Shown piece after piece: positions 43,364-54,500 of a DNA stretch of 64,000 bases. The notes below the pieces were generated by a model. It worked only from the letters and a program-made list of their open reading frames with translations, made no database searches and was not told the origin of the DNA. The stretch lies in assembly GCA_001600415.1 (NCBI GenBank), contig BCJX01000015.1:623382-687381 (forward strand), read 5' to 3'. This DNA is from Pascua guehoae (Eukaryota; Basidiomycota; Tremellomycetes; Trichosporonales; Trichosporonaceae). The translations under genes were made by a program, and so were the position numbers. Position 1 is the first letter of the stretch. Every line of letters begins with the position of its first letter.

Positions 43364-43744
43364 ATTGCCGAGCATCCGAGGAGGCGCAGGGCGGACAATG
43401 TCCATCCGCACCCACGGGGAGTGAGCAGTCGTCAGCTCGAGGCTCTTTGCCAGTTCTTTGCCGACAAAGCGAGTTGCGGTTCTTGCTTATCAGACGTTTC
43501 CGAATCGGCCCGACGACGGTTGACAATACCCCAGCCAACGTGACGTCTTCCACCCACCTTTGTTCGCCTGCGTAGAGGATAAATTCAACCGGTGTGTCGC
43601 AGTTTGTCGTTGTTGCCCATGTGTTCTGGCTTCCCGTTGCCGGCAGCGCACGTCGTGCGTCGTCGCCCAAACATGGGTCACGCCGCCTTGGTTCGTTGCC
43701 CGTCAACGGCACATGTGCAGCACGGCGATAGAGTATCTTGGCAG

Positions 43745-43778
43745 TTAGTCTGATTCCCATGCACCAGAATCAGACTAA
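43745..43778. repeat. Perfect inverted repeat, 12-bp stem and 10-nt loop
   Basis: TTAGTCTGATTC (43745-43756) is followed by a 10-base spacer and its exact complement GAATCAGACTAA (43767-43778). It could form a hairpin or be a dyad binding site. No gene edge is nearby. Confidence 0.8.
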
Positions 43779-44744
43779 GGGAGTAAGGATAATGGGCGGA
43801 TGCAGCAGTAGTACAGTAGGAGGCTAAAATGGTCGCGGTCGTGGCGGCTGGTCAGGAGGTGGCGTCGAGCGGCGATCTTTAGCGGGACATGAGATCCCCC
43901 CTTGCTTGTCTCTTCCGCTCGGCGCTAGTCTTCCTCTCGTCTGTAGTTCTGGCCGCCCTCGCCGTCGTCTGTGTCAACCTCGGCACTTGTGCACGAGTAC
44001 ACTAGTCACGCCGACCTACCATTCTGGGAACGACCGGTGTCTGGACCTTGGTTTATTGAAACGCGAGGGTCAGCCCATGGCCAGTACTCAGCACTGCTGC
44101 CACCATCAACAACCGCCAGCCGCGTCACGTTCTCGTGAGCTCCCAACTAACAGTAGACCAAGGCTGTTAACAACTCTTGCATCAAGCTGTGCTGGTTTCA
44201 CTTGGAGCTAGCCCTCCCGCCGCATAGTCTTGGGCGGCTACCCAAACATGGGCCCCCAGGATGCCCTGACACACACGTGAGACGAGCTGCACCGCCACAA
44301 ATGGGCCACAAGCCTGATGTCACCCAAGCAGCATGTGTGCACGTCCATGTCTCGGCTGAGAGGTTGGGGGGAGCCGAGGACGAACAAAACACCGAGCGCC
44401 CGCGGGGCTCAGAGGATGACTAAACGGGACAGCTGGGGATAGGGGATGAGGTGAAGAGTCGTGGTTTGGGGGTGGGAGGTGGGTGTCGGAGCAGTTCGGT
44501 AGGCTTTGGTGCTATCAGGGAACTTCGGGCGCCGGCCGCGGAGCGAGGCATCACCTACGTACATACTACCATTCTATTCGGAACGTAACAGGAAAAGTTG
44601 GAAAACGAGAGCGATGCATTGCCCAAGTGATACAGTGTGATGTCTACAGTATGTGGAAATCCTGACCGCGGGCAGCTGGCCGCTGGCACATGTCGGCCAG
44701 CTTCTATGTTCTAATTCTAGCAGAGAGGGTGGCCAGCACCCCGC

Positions 44745-47700
44745 TCAGAGAACGAGGGCAATGCCCAGGGTGGCAATGATGGAAACGGCGGTTGCGTATG
44801 CGGGTGAGATGGGGTATGCGTGTGGTGCAAAGGCTCTCGACTGTAGCGACGCCTCGACCTCGGCGACGGTCGCGTCGTCCACGGGCGCGTCCAGGTCGAT
44901 CTCTGAGGAGTCGGCTGAGAGGGTGCTCATGTCGATGTCGCCACTGGCGGAGGGGGCGGCGGCACTGGCAGCGCTGGGGTCGGCGCTGGGGTCGGCGCTA
45001 GGGTCGGTGCTGGGGTCGGCACTAGGTGCTGCTGGGTCGACGCTGGAGGCACTCGCTGCTGCTGGGTCTGCGTTGGGGTCGGCACCACCAGCGGCAGGGT
45101 TGGCATCAGGAGCGTCAGAGGAGCTTGGGGCACCTGGTGTAGCCGCCGCCGCCGCATCCGTGGCACTGCTGTCTGCTGGCGCAGATGAGTCGGCAGCTTC
45201 AGACGGGTTTGCAGCTGGGGCGGGCTCAGGCGCATCGGATGGGTCGGCGGCACCGGCAGCATCGGCAGCGCCTGTAGCGCCAGCAGCACCAGCAGCGGCA
45301 TCGGTGGCTCCGGAAGCGGCGGCGTTGGCTCCAGCTGCGGAAGGATCAGCCGCACCAGCAGCAGAAGCGGCGTCGGCGGCTCCGACAGCGACAGGGCTGG
45401 CAGCACCCGCGGCAGGGCTCACGGCGGGGCTGGCGGCAGGATCGGCTGTACCAGCAGCTGCGGCGGCGGCGTCGGAGGTTCCAGCAGCCGCATCGGGGTC
45501 GGTAATTCCAGCAGCGGCAGCGGCAGAGGCGGCGGCAGCAGCAGGGTCGGCACCCGCAGCGACAGCAGAGTTGGCAGCTGCAGAAGCAGCGTCGAGCGCA
45601 GCGGTGGTGTCGGTCGACCCAGCAGCCGCAGCGCCGGCCCCTGAGGCAGACGGCGCGGCACTGTCGGGATCGGTCGGTGCGGCGGGGTTGGTCATGTCGA
45701 CGTCCGTAGCTCCTGCACTAGTCGCGCCCTTGGCACCGGCCCCTCCACTCGCAGCACCTGCAGCGTTTGTTCCAGCAGTACCGACTGCACCGAGGGCGTC
45801 TGCGCCGGCAGCACCGGCTGTGCCAACGGCGTTCGTAGCAGCAGCGCCCGCTGCACCGATGGCGTTCGTGGCGCCCGCGACGGCCGCACCGAGTGCACCT
45901 GCACCACCAGCTGCGGCGCCAGCGGCACCAGCACCCGCGGCGCTGGGGGTCGCACTGCTCCCTCCCGAAGCACCGGAGACGGAATCCAAAGCACCCGCCG
46001 CGCCCGCGCCAGCGGCACCCCCGGCACCGGCGGCGGGTTTCGAAGTGGAAGTCGAAGTCGAGCCAGCGCCCGCGGCGCCAACACCTGCGGCACCAGCACC
46101 AGCACCCGCGGCACCGGCACCAGCCCCCGCCCCACCCACACTCGAACCGGCCGCATCTCCCGCATCACTCCCCGTCGAGGCGCCGACAAAGTTATCGCCG
46201 ACACCGGCCACCGCGGCGCGCGTCCCGGTGGCACTGGTCGCCGCACTAGCGGCGCTGTTCGAATCAGCACCCTTCAGGTCCCCGGAGGTGCTGGCACTCT
46301 GGCCAGCCGCGCCACTCACGTCGGCGGCGGCACTGCCGACCGACGTGGCGGTTGCCGCGCCGGTGGCGTCCGTCTTTGCCCCTATCGCCGGTGCGCTCGT
46401 CGCGCTCGATGCGCCTGCGGCTCCCACGGCTCCCTTGGCGGCGCCTGCGCCGGCGCCGGCGGCCGAGCTTGTTGCGCTGGCGGCGCCGCCCGCGGACGCC
46501 GCCTTGGTCGTGATCGCCACTTCGAGGAAGCCGCCGGCCTGCTCGGGCCAACCGGCCGGGGCGAGCTTGAAGGGCACAGAGCGGATGACTTTGAACGTCT
46601 CGTCCCACCCGCCTGTCTGTTAGTACATATCTCTACAGTGGGTCGAGTTGGGGGGTGACTCACTCTTAGCAGATGCGCCGGTCGCGCCGGCAGCGCCACT
46701 CGCCGAAGCCGACGAGGATCCCGCACCGGCCCCGGAAGCCGAAGCCGCCAGAACGCCGCCGGTCGCAAGGGCACCTGCCGAGCCGGTCGTGCCAGCTGCG
46801 CCGGCGGCCTTGACGGAGAGACCGTTAACCTCGGCGCTGACGCCCGAAGCACCCACGCCGGCGGCGGTAGAGGTGACGGCCCGCTTGTAGGGTGCGCTGG
46901 CGGCTGCGGCGCCCGCAGCGCCACTGGCGAGGAGGTTGCTGCCGACACCAGAGGAACCGGAGGCACCTGCGGCACCAGCAGCACCCGCAGCACCTGCAGC
47001 ACCGGCGGCGCCGGCGGCACTGCTCGACTTGCTGCCGGCAGCACCGACACCAGAGCTCGAGGAGCTACCGGTGCCCGCGCCGAGGCCGCTGGCGGAGCTG
47101 CCAAGACCTGCGCTGGTGGAAGATGTGCCGAGGCCCATGCTGGTGGTGGTGGCGGTGGTGTTGACGTCGCAGCCGTTGTTGTTGGGGCTACTGGGGTCGT
47201 GGAAGCGGACCTCGAGGACGTAGTTGATGCCGCCCAGGGCGATGCTGGCTGTCAGCTGCGGAACAGGGGTGTTTATGTGTGTGCGTGGTCTTGATGACGA
47301 CTTACCCGTCGAGGTCGCGGTCCTTTGTGCCGACAATGTAGTTCTTGCCCTCGAGCACGGTGACGTCTGGAGTGTTAGTAACTAAAGTCCAGAGAGATTA
47401 GAAAAAAGTACTCACTCGCCTCCCACACGTATGGCTGCTGGATCAGGCATGGGTCGGGGTTGGTGAGGACGACACATGCGCTGCCGTTCAACGACGAGTA
47501 AAAGGCAATCTGGTTTCCGTATGTTGGTGCAACGGCCCCTGGACGTGTCAACACAGGTACTCCCGGAAATAGCGGGGGAGCGGTAGCAATTGAGCAAACT
47601 TACACCAGTCTTCAGTGGAGGGGTAGAGCACACTGGGCTCGGACACTTCGGCCGTCCACCATGCAGGGAGCACTTTGGTGTCTGGGATAGGGGCGCGGGG

Positions 47701-47769
47701 TTCGATGGGGCGGGCGGTAACCTGGACCGCAGTGAGGGAGGCGATGGCGATGAAAGTGGAGACGAGCAT
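44745..47769 (-). CDS. Secreted Ala/Gly/Ser-rich wall-type protein, possibly GPI-anchored
   Basis: The start at 47769 (MLVSTFIAIASLTAVQVTAR) encodes a signal peptide. Short exons carry PAWWTAEVSEPSVLYPSTED, GNQIAFYSSLNGSACVVLTN, VTVLEGKNYIVGTKDRDLDG and ASIALGGINYVLEVRFHDP, which look like a small extracellular beta domain. After a further intron near 46665, more than 600 residues are almost only Ala, Gly, Ser, Pro, Asp and Thr, with AGAAG runs and later DPAA, DPSADPSA and TDPDA repeats. The C-terminus is hydrophobic (PAYATAVSIIATLGIALVL), as needed for a GPI anchor. It should be an extended surface or adhesin-like protein. The total is about 950 residues. Antisense open frames mirror the GCN bias. 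Confidence 0.8.
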
Positions 47770-48201
47770 GGTGAAAGGTTTGTGGTGGGTGTGTCTGTGG
47801 CGGTGGGTGGTGGAAGCTGGTGGTGGTGGCGGTGATGGCTAGTTGGTGGCGAATGTGGGGTTGGCGTACAGACAGCGACAGGTGAGATGGGCGGGTACAA
47901 GGAATGAATGAATGTACAGGAGAGTTGGACGTGAAAAGAGTGACAAAGACTTGAACAAAGGACAAACAAAGCCGCGGTGGAATGGATGGACCGCTGTCGT
48001 GGTCCAGTTTGTGGGGCGATGAAAGTTGAGAAGAGTTGGGAAGAAACGGGGGGTCATCAATGATTCTGTAGAGGTTGATATACCTTTTTCCAGGTAGGTC
48101 TCTGACCGTTGCCAGCTTTACAATCCCCTCTTGCTGTCACAATGTTGTGACACTCCCCCGTCAGCGATACATGGACGATACAAACCCCCACCTGGGGATT
48201 C
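47770..48201. other. Intergenic, promoter of the Ala-rich gene
   Basis: About 430 bp upstream of the minus-strand Ala-rich gene, G/T-rich on the plus strand in the first 200 bp. No gene is supported. Confidence 0.5.
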
Positions 48202-49005
48202 ATGTTCGAAACGTTTCAAACTCGTCATTTCCCCCACCCCCTGCTGTTTCAATCCACGTGTCTGGAATTGTCGTCTGTGCATCTTTGGCTGGGATCGACG
48301 CTGGTGGGAATGCTGTGCAGCCTGTTTGGATTGCATGTTTCAAGGAGAGCAATGTATCATGCAAGAGCCCCTCATACAGCATCTATTATAGAACTCGGCG
48401 GCAACAGGGTGTGTTTCCATCACACCTCCAATAGACGTCAGACGTCAGACAAATATACCTGGTGGAGGGGGCGGCGGTGCATCCTGCAACTGCACTCTCC
48501 TCCAGACCTTGTGTTTGATCCAGAACAGAGGGTACTACCCCAGAGGGTCCTCGGAGTTGCCCCCGTGTCAAGTTTTGTGTTGGACACACGATACGCGAGA
48601 GGGAACACGGGGATCGTTGGGCGAGTCGTCGCAGAGCCTGTCATCGAGGCCGCCGCCCCATTCTACCCCCGTCAGAGTCAATGGCCCCCTGCCTATGGAC
48701 CCCTGCCCCCGCCGGAGTCAGCAAACCCCTCCCACACGCTGAGCCACGCACAACGCCCACAACGTGATACATCCGAGGGGTCATCCACCCCGAGTAATGG
48801 ATCATGCCCTGCAGTGCATCTCGAAACTAAACTTCACCGCGCCCAGCTCCACCAAGGCGGCAACATCCTCAACGTCATACCCCCCGTCGGCACCAACATC
48901 CATGTCTCCAACCCCCAGGGGAACATTCGGGACATTCACCGACCAACAAGCTCGTTTCCCTGCCCCAGACATGCTCATCATGTATTGATACACCACGTGC
49001 GGTGA
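48202..49005 (+). CDS. Hypothetical open frame, weakly supported
   Basis: A 267-codon frame from an ATG. Its second half has a GC-rich third position, as in real genes here (for example QLHQGGNILNVIPPVGTNIH). The first half is less biased, and a minus-strand frame over 48802-49278 also looks plausible. No domain or signal peptide is recognised. It may be a true gene, part of a spliced gene or chance. Confidence 0.25.
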   Translation: MFETFQTRHFPHPLLFQSTCLELSSVHLWLGSTLVGMLCSLFGLHVSRRAMYHARAPHTASIIELGGNRVCFHHTSNRRQTSDKYTWWRGRRCILQLHSPPDLVFDPEQRVLPQRVLGVAPVSSFVLDTRYARGNTGIVGRVVAEPVIEAAAPFYPRQSQWPPAYGPLPPPESANPSHTLSHAQRPQRDTSEGSSTPSNGSCPAVHLETKLHRAQLHQGGNILNVIPPVGTNIHVSNPQGNIRDIHRPTSSFPCPRHAHHVLIHHVR

Positions 49006-50008
49006 GGAGTGAGCACCTTCATGTCGGTGCCGCAAGTCCGTCGGACCCCCGCTCGCCACAGCTCGGCCACCGGCATACTTTAGGGGCGAGGGGTGTGTGA
49101 ACGTTATATACTCTAACAACTCGGAGTGGTGCTGAGTATCCCCTGAGTGCAGCCTGCCCAAGCGGCTATGGCCACCCCCAACACCGTGGAGTAAAGAGGG
49201 GTCATGTCCGGTGCGGCCAGGGTCATCAGATCGCACATGATATTCCGAAGGCAAGTCGAGGGTACTTGGCGACGACATTCCGTCCTGCCTTAGGGTGCTG
49301 TGGGGGAGTTGTGAGAGGGGGACGCAGCCGGTTCAACAATAATGTCAGCAGCAACCTGGCCCAACATCAGAACATGGACATGTGTCAGTAACAGAGTGAC
49401 AGGTATACAGCGGGATCGCAGCATGACTTAGGCGAGGACAGGATGCAGAGCTCATGACGTGCCGTCTGAACCTGGACACACCGACTCTGCCTGCCAGGCC
49501 TTGGCCACCACAGCGCCGATTCGCCCACTCACCAACCTCCGCAAGTCACCACCTCCAGCCCAGTCACACCCAGCGGCCGTTCGGCTCTATGCACAGGTAT
49601 GCGTTGCACAGTCGCCTCATGCGCCTCACCTGCTTCGTACCCCCGTTGACAGCGATAAGAGACGTCAACGAGCTGGCAACCGCATTCCCTATACAGTGCC
49701 AAGATCCGCCTCGCGTGGCGTCGTGACGCCGATTCACAAGAAGTTCGGAAACGGCCGGCCAAAGTCGGTCCGTCTGGCGACTCTCCTCCACCCATTACCA
49801 CATCCATCTTTCTTTCCACCTTCCAACTTCCAACTTGTCCGTCAACCCATATTTCCAAACACCCACGGCATCGTCACCGACTCCCGAGTCCGCTCTCCTT
49901 ACTAGCTCCACGCTCCTCGCGCCTCGCGCCTCGCGCCTCGTGTCTTCGTGCCGCTTGCGAACTCCTAGTCCCCCTCGTCTTTCCCCCACCCCGCTCTCAC
50001 TCTCGACC
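49006..50008. other. Intergenic, promoter of COX19
   Basis: About 1 kb with open frames on both strands but no coding signature. The last 200 bp are C/T-rich (TCGCGCCTCGCGCC repeats near 49920), typical of a fungal promoter and leader. Confidence 0.45.
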
Positions 50009-51060
50009 ATGTCGTTTGGCCGCCCCGGCGCACTCTCGGATACGTTCAAGGTCTCCCCGCCGCTCCGGGGGAGTTTCCCGCTTGACCATGATGGTGAGCC
50101 AGACTGGGGCGCTGGGGTGCTTGGGACGTGGGACGGGCTGTTGCTGGAATGCGGGCCGAGAGGGGCAGTGGCGGGGAGACGGGGGGGATGGGAGAGGGAG
50201 ACGGTGGAGAGGGAGACGGGGATGGTGATGTTGGGGAGGCACAGGGCGGGGGATGTTGCAGAGAGACGTTGGAGAGAGACGTTGGAGAGAGACGTTGGAA
50301 GGTCTTGGAGGGAACGAGGTTGTGGAGAGATATGATGGCAAGCGGGCAAGCCAAGAGGAGTGAGAGGCCGAGGTCGAGGCTGGCCGAACGTTGGGAGAGG
50401 CAATGGCGAGTGGCGCCAGAGAGCGAGAGAGCGAGGGAGGGATACAAACTTGGAGGGACCACCCAGGCCGCACTGAGACTTGGAGCGCGCCGGGTGCGCA
50501 TGTGCACGTTGAAGGCAGATGAGAGAGTGTGCCGCGGAAGACGACACCGACAACAGCAACCAAGACCCTCTTTCCTCTTCCTCTTCGTCTCCCCTCTCCA
50601 CGCCTCTTATCCATCACCGAGCCTCTGCGCGCCGCCGCTGCCCCCCTGCCCGCTTCCCCCNNNNNNNNNNNNNNNNNNNNNNNNNNNNNNNNNNNNNNNN
50701 NNNNNNNNNNNNNNNNNNNNNNNNNNNNCCCCCCCCCCCTTGGCACCCCACCCCACGCCACAGCTAACCACAACTCCAGGCGACTGCAAAGCCTTCATGC
50801 TCTCGTACATGCGCTGCCTGAAATCCAACGCGTCCGACTCGGGCCAGTGCCGCCCCGAATCCCGCGCCTACCTCGAGTGCAGGATGGACAACGGCCTCAT
50901 GTCGCGCGAAGACATGCAGAATCTCGGTCTCGGTGATGTCCAGCCGCGCACCCAGGCGGACGCGGGGCAGGCGGGCGGGAAGGCGGCGGGCGGGACGGCG
51001 GGGGCGGGGGCAGGAGGGGGTCCAAGTGGGATGCGACCTGAGCAGATGGAGAGGATATAG
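50009..51060 (+). CDS. COX19: Cytochrome c oxidase assembly protein COX19
   Basis: Two exons (50009-50093, 50780-51060) join in phase to 121 residues. The start reads MSFGRPGALSDTFKVSPPLR, then GSFPLDHDGDCKAF, typical of COX19. The CHCH domain has two C-x9-C pairs: C-KAFMLSYMR-C and C-RPESRAYLE-C. Then follows MDNGLMSREDMQNLGL. It is a small twin-Cx9C protein of the mitochondrial intermembrane space, needed for copper delivery and assembly of complex IV, and imported through Mia40. A Gly/Ala-rich tail of about 45 residues follows. The single intron is 686 bp, unusually long for this gene set, and contains a 68-N assembly gap. Confidence 0.93.
50261..50299. repeat. Tandem GAGAGACGTTG repeats inside the COX19 intron
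   Basis: Three close copies of a 13-bp GA-rich unit lie in the long COX19 intron, in a stretch of GA-rich DNA. Confidence 0.65.
50661..50728. other. Assembly gap of 68 N flanked by C runs
   Basis: The gap is bounded by C runs on both sides, which suggests a collapsed poly-C tract of unknown true length. It lies in the COX19 intron, so it does not affect the protein. Confidence 0.95.
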
Positions 51061-51542
51061 CCTTCCGTCGCCTCTCGGCATTCCGCGCCGCGCCGCGCTT
51101 GAGCGCTTCCTTTGTTCAACGTGAGCCCTGTTTCCGTACAGAGACTCGGCCAGCACCAGCACCAACACGCACCACTCCATCATATGCATTGTCACGTAGC
51201 CATGTACAGCGGTCTAGGCAGTCTACAACCAGCAGGGGCTGGTATTATTGGTAGGGTCGGGTTTCGGGTGTCGGCGCGGGTTGTTAGAGAGGGCGAGAGT
51301 TGGTGGGGAGTTAAGACTCGAGAGTTTAGAGTCGAGAGGAGAGAGGAGAGAGAAGAATCGAGGGGGGAGTCGGGAGTTGGCACAGGAACAGCACTTGACG
51401 TGGCCGATGCCGTGCGTCATGGCGATAAGATGCCCTCCGCTGTCGGTCGTTCGCCCACATCCTGCGGGGCACACCAGTTGGCACCTCCCAGCCCCTTACC
51501 GCTCACCTCTCCCACCTCGCTCGCCGCGCTCGCTTGGGCTCG
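51061..51542. other. Intergenic between convergent COX19 and STB6
   Basis: About 480 bp of 3' regions, G-rich on the plus strand around 51290-51380. No gene is supported. Confidence 0.5.
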
Positions 51543-54500
51543 CTACATCCCCAGCCGCCACCACGGCTTATTCTCGTCCTTCTTAATCTGCTCGACTTTA
51601 CGCTCGTGCTCGTCACGCAGCGCCTCCCAGTGCTTTTCGAGCTCGCGCAGGCCCCAGCTGAGCTCGTGCATGTTTGTCTCCTCGGAGAGGAAGAACTGGA
51701 GCTTGTTGCTCGCCCACTGCAGTTCGCGGTCGTCGTCGACGCTCTCCATGGCCTGCGCGCGCAGCTGGGCCTTGAGGTTTGCCACTTCGCGTTCGAGTGC
51801 TTCGATGCGTTCGCGGCGTTCGCGCGCCGTGTTGAAGATTGTCTCTGTTGCGTGGAAGGCGGAGCGCTCGAGGGTCTGGTGTTAGTGTGAAAGGGCGGTG
51901 GGGTGACATGGGGAACAATGTGGGGATGGCGAGAGGAATGGGGAGAAGTGTGCATGAGCGCCGTGGAGATACACGTGAGGTCATTAGGAGCAGACCAGCG
52001 CCTGTATGTGGCGCGGCCTGGATCGGCAGGAGCCCTGCTGCAACAGGATCGAGCAGACCATTCCGGACGGGACGCAGCACGACTTGTCGGCTCGGCATTT
52101 ACGCCTCAGTGGCAGCACAAAACCATCGGCTCGACGCTATCGGCTCGGGATATCCACTCCAGAGACAGACTTCCCCACCCCGAACCAAACCCCCGCCCCA
52201 CCCGACACACTCACCGCCATATCCTGCACGCGCTTTGCGAGCTTCTTCTCCTCCCTCCTCAGTTCCCACACGAGCGCACACATTTCCGTGTCAATCTGCA
52301 TATGTGCCGGGTCCGTGACATGGAGTGCGCGGTAGCTCGCACGGTTCTGGAGGCTGTACCTGCGCTTGAGGTGTGCGTAGTCGTCTGTATCTGCGGGGTC
52401 TGCGAGGGGGTCCGCTAGGGGGTCGGCGCCATGGAGGACGGCGTCAATCGACGTATGCGGCGGGAGGACGGTGCGGCGGCCCGTCCCGTGTGTCTTGGAG
52501 ACGGTCCACTCTGCCTCGCCCTCGTGTGCGACCACGTCGGCGCTGTCGCTTACTGTGCGGAGGAGGGCAATGCTGCGCGACCGGCCGAGCGAGCCGACAA
52601 TGCGGTCCCGGTCGCTGCTGGCGGTGGCGCCCAGTGCGCCGCCGGCTGTGCTCGCGCCCGTGTTGGCGCCGTGGCTGGTCGCCCATGGCGGGGCGCCAAT
52701 GACGGCACGCCGGTCCCACGCGCCGATTGCCGTATTGGGCACCGCGCGCGTGTCCGTCATCCCCGATAACGCGCTGGGCTCGTCCAAAAACTCGCCGCTC
52801 AGGTGGGCAGACGCGTTCGTGCCCACACTTAAGCGTATGTTGTTGGACAGCGCTGGTGATGCCGCACCGCGCCAGTTGGGCGACAAGTCGACGCGGAGCG
52901 GTGGTAATCCCGGAGGCCCGGCGGGCGAAGGCGAGCGCGACAGCGACAACCGTGTCGAGGCTGCACGAGTTGAGCGTGCGGCTGCAGCCGCGGGGTCGTC
53001 CATGTCGTCGGGACCAGGCTCGATTAACGTCGGTACTGACAGCCTCCTGTTTCGCGGGCGCTGGCCCACTTCAGAATCGGACGAGTCGTAGGTCAAGTGA
53101 CGCCGACTGTGGGGTAAGAATCACGCGTGCAAGTTGTGTTGCCACCACGGCACAAACACAAATGAGAACCAGCTCTACTCACCCAACGAGGGCGCCCTTC
53201 AGTGCACCGCCTGTCCTCGTCGCCATGCCCTTGATCGTGCCGATCGGACCAGCGCCAGCGCCCGTCCCGGCGGCCGCGCTTCCAGCGAGGCCAGCGCCAT
53301 TTCCTCCACCTGCACTGTCGTCGCCCGAGTCGTCGCGCCTCCGCACGCGTGCAAAGGCCCGCAGGCGACCTGGGGCAACGTTGCTGCTACCAGGGCCATG
53401 CTCGGCAACATTTCCGTTCCACAAGTCTGCGACGCGCCGCGCGCCCATGAGGTCCCACTCGCGCTCGCGCGACTTGAGAATACCCTTGACGTACGCCTCG
53501 AGGTCGGTCGTGATCACATCTGGCGCAGCGGCAGAGCCGACTTCACCCTCGGGGACGATCATGCCGAGGCCCGACTCGTCGGCGCCTCCACTACCGCGGA
53601 AGCGCGGGTGCTGCTCGCGTTTGCGTAGAGTCGTCAGCGTGTCGTCGTGCCGATCGCCCTTGAGGTTGGCGGAAATGCTGCCTGCCACGGTCCCGACACC
53701 ATGTAACAGGAGGCGGTGGACTTTGAGCGCGTCCGTGGCGTGCCCTTTGCGACCAGTGAGGAACGCCTCGTTGAGCGTACGGATGCTCGCGACTGACAGG
53801 TACGGTGAGGGTGGGTTTTTGGATAGGGATTCCTGGTATGTCCGCCAGGTGTTGAGAAAGCGTCGCACACTGGTGAACGGGTCCTTTGGGAGCTGGCATC
53901 AGACTTGTCGCGAGCAAAGACATACCTTTTCGATGCCGAGGGAACTCAGCTGGTACCGCACACTTGTGACAGAGCTGAGAAGTGCCGCGAGTGTGCGCGG
54001 GTCGATACAACCACCAGATGTCTCTTTCTGCGGGGTGAGTGGGAGCGATGCCGATGCGCAGGGGGTCGTGCGAAGCGGCATGTGTGGTGACGTCGAGAAC
54101 ACATCGCATGTTGGCAGTGCCATGTGGCCAGAATTGGGCTGGTCCTTCAAGCTCACAAGGCTCGTGGACTGTGCGAGGCTCGATGCCATGGCTCGAGGTC
54201 CTCGCAAGACCTGCACTGCATGGCTCCCCCAGACGTGCTCTTAAGACTCGTGTATAGCAAGCAGTCTTGCTCGTTGGGAGAAGGACCCTTGCTCGTTGGG
54301 AGAAGGCCTCTCATTGCAGCACGCGTACTCTTGTAGTGTCGCAACTCCACGCGGCTAATGTGCCCATTCGCCCACTGCACGCACGACTCGAGACTCTCCA
54401 CACCACCCCCAGAACCAGTCCACACCCTCAGAACCCAGCTCACACCACCACTGCCACTCACACCCTCGACCACAACCCAATCCGACTCACCTCGAGCTTT

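Larger units (their letters stand above)
42164..44744. other. 2.6-kb sparse region
   Basis: Apart from the possible gene at 42435-43363 and a 12-bp-stem inverted repeat at 43745-43778, no feature is supported. It should hold the P3 promoter and the 3' end of the Ala-rich gene. Confidence 0.45.

Noticed and set aside
42951..43760. 269-codon minus-strand open frame
   Set aside because: The plus strand over the same bases has better codon bias (block ending PPPPWVYVMVPG), and the minus frame has no recognisable motif.
44653..46623. 656-codon plus-strand open frame, the longest unspliced frame in the window
   Set aside because: It is exactly opposite the Ala/Gly-rich part of the minus-strand wall-type gene, which has a signal peptide, ordered exons and a hydrophobic C-terminus. 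The antisense frame is open because of GCN/GGN codon bias.
52727..54244. 505-codon plus-strand open frame
   Set aside because: It is antisense to STB6 exons that encode the conserved middle and coiled-coil parts.
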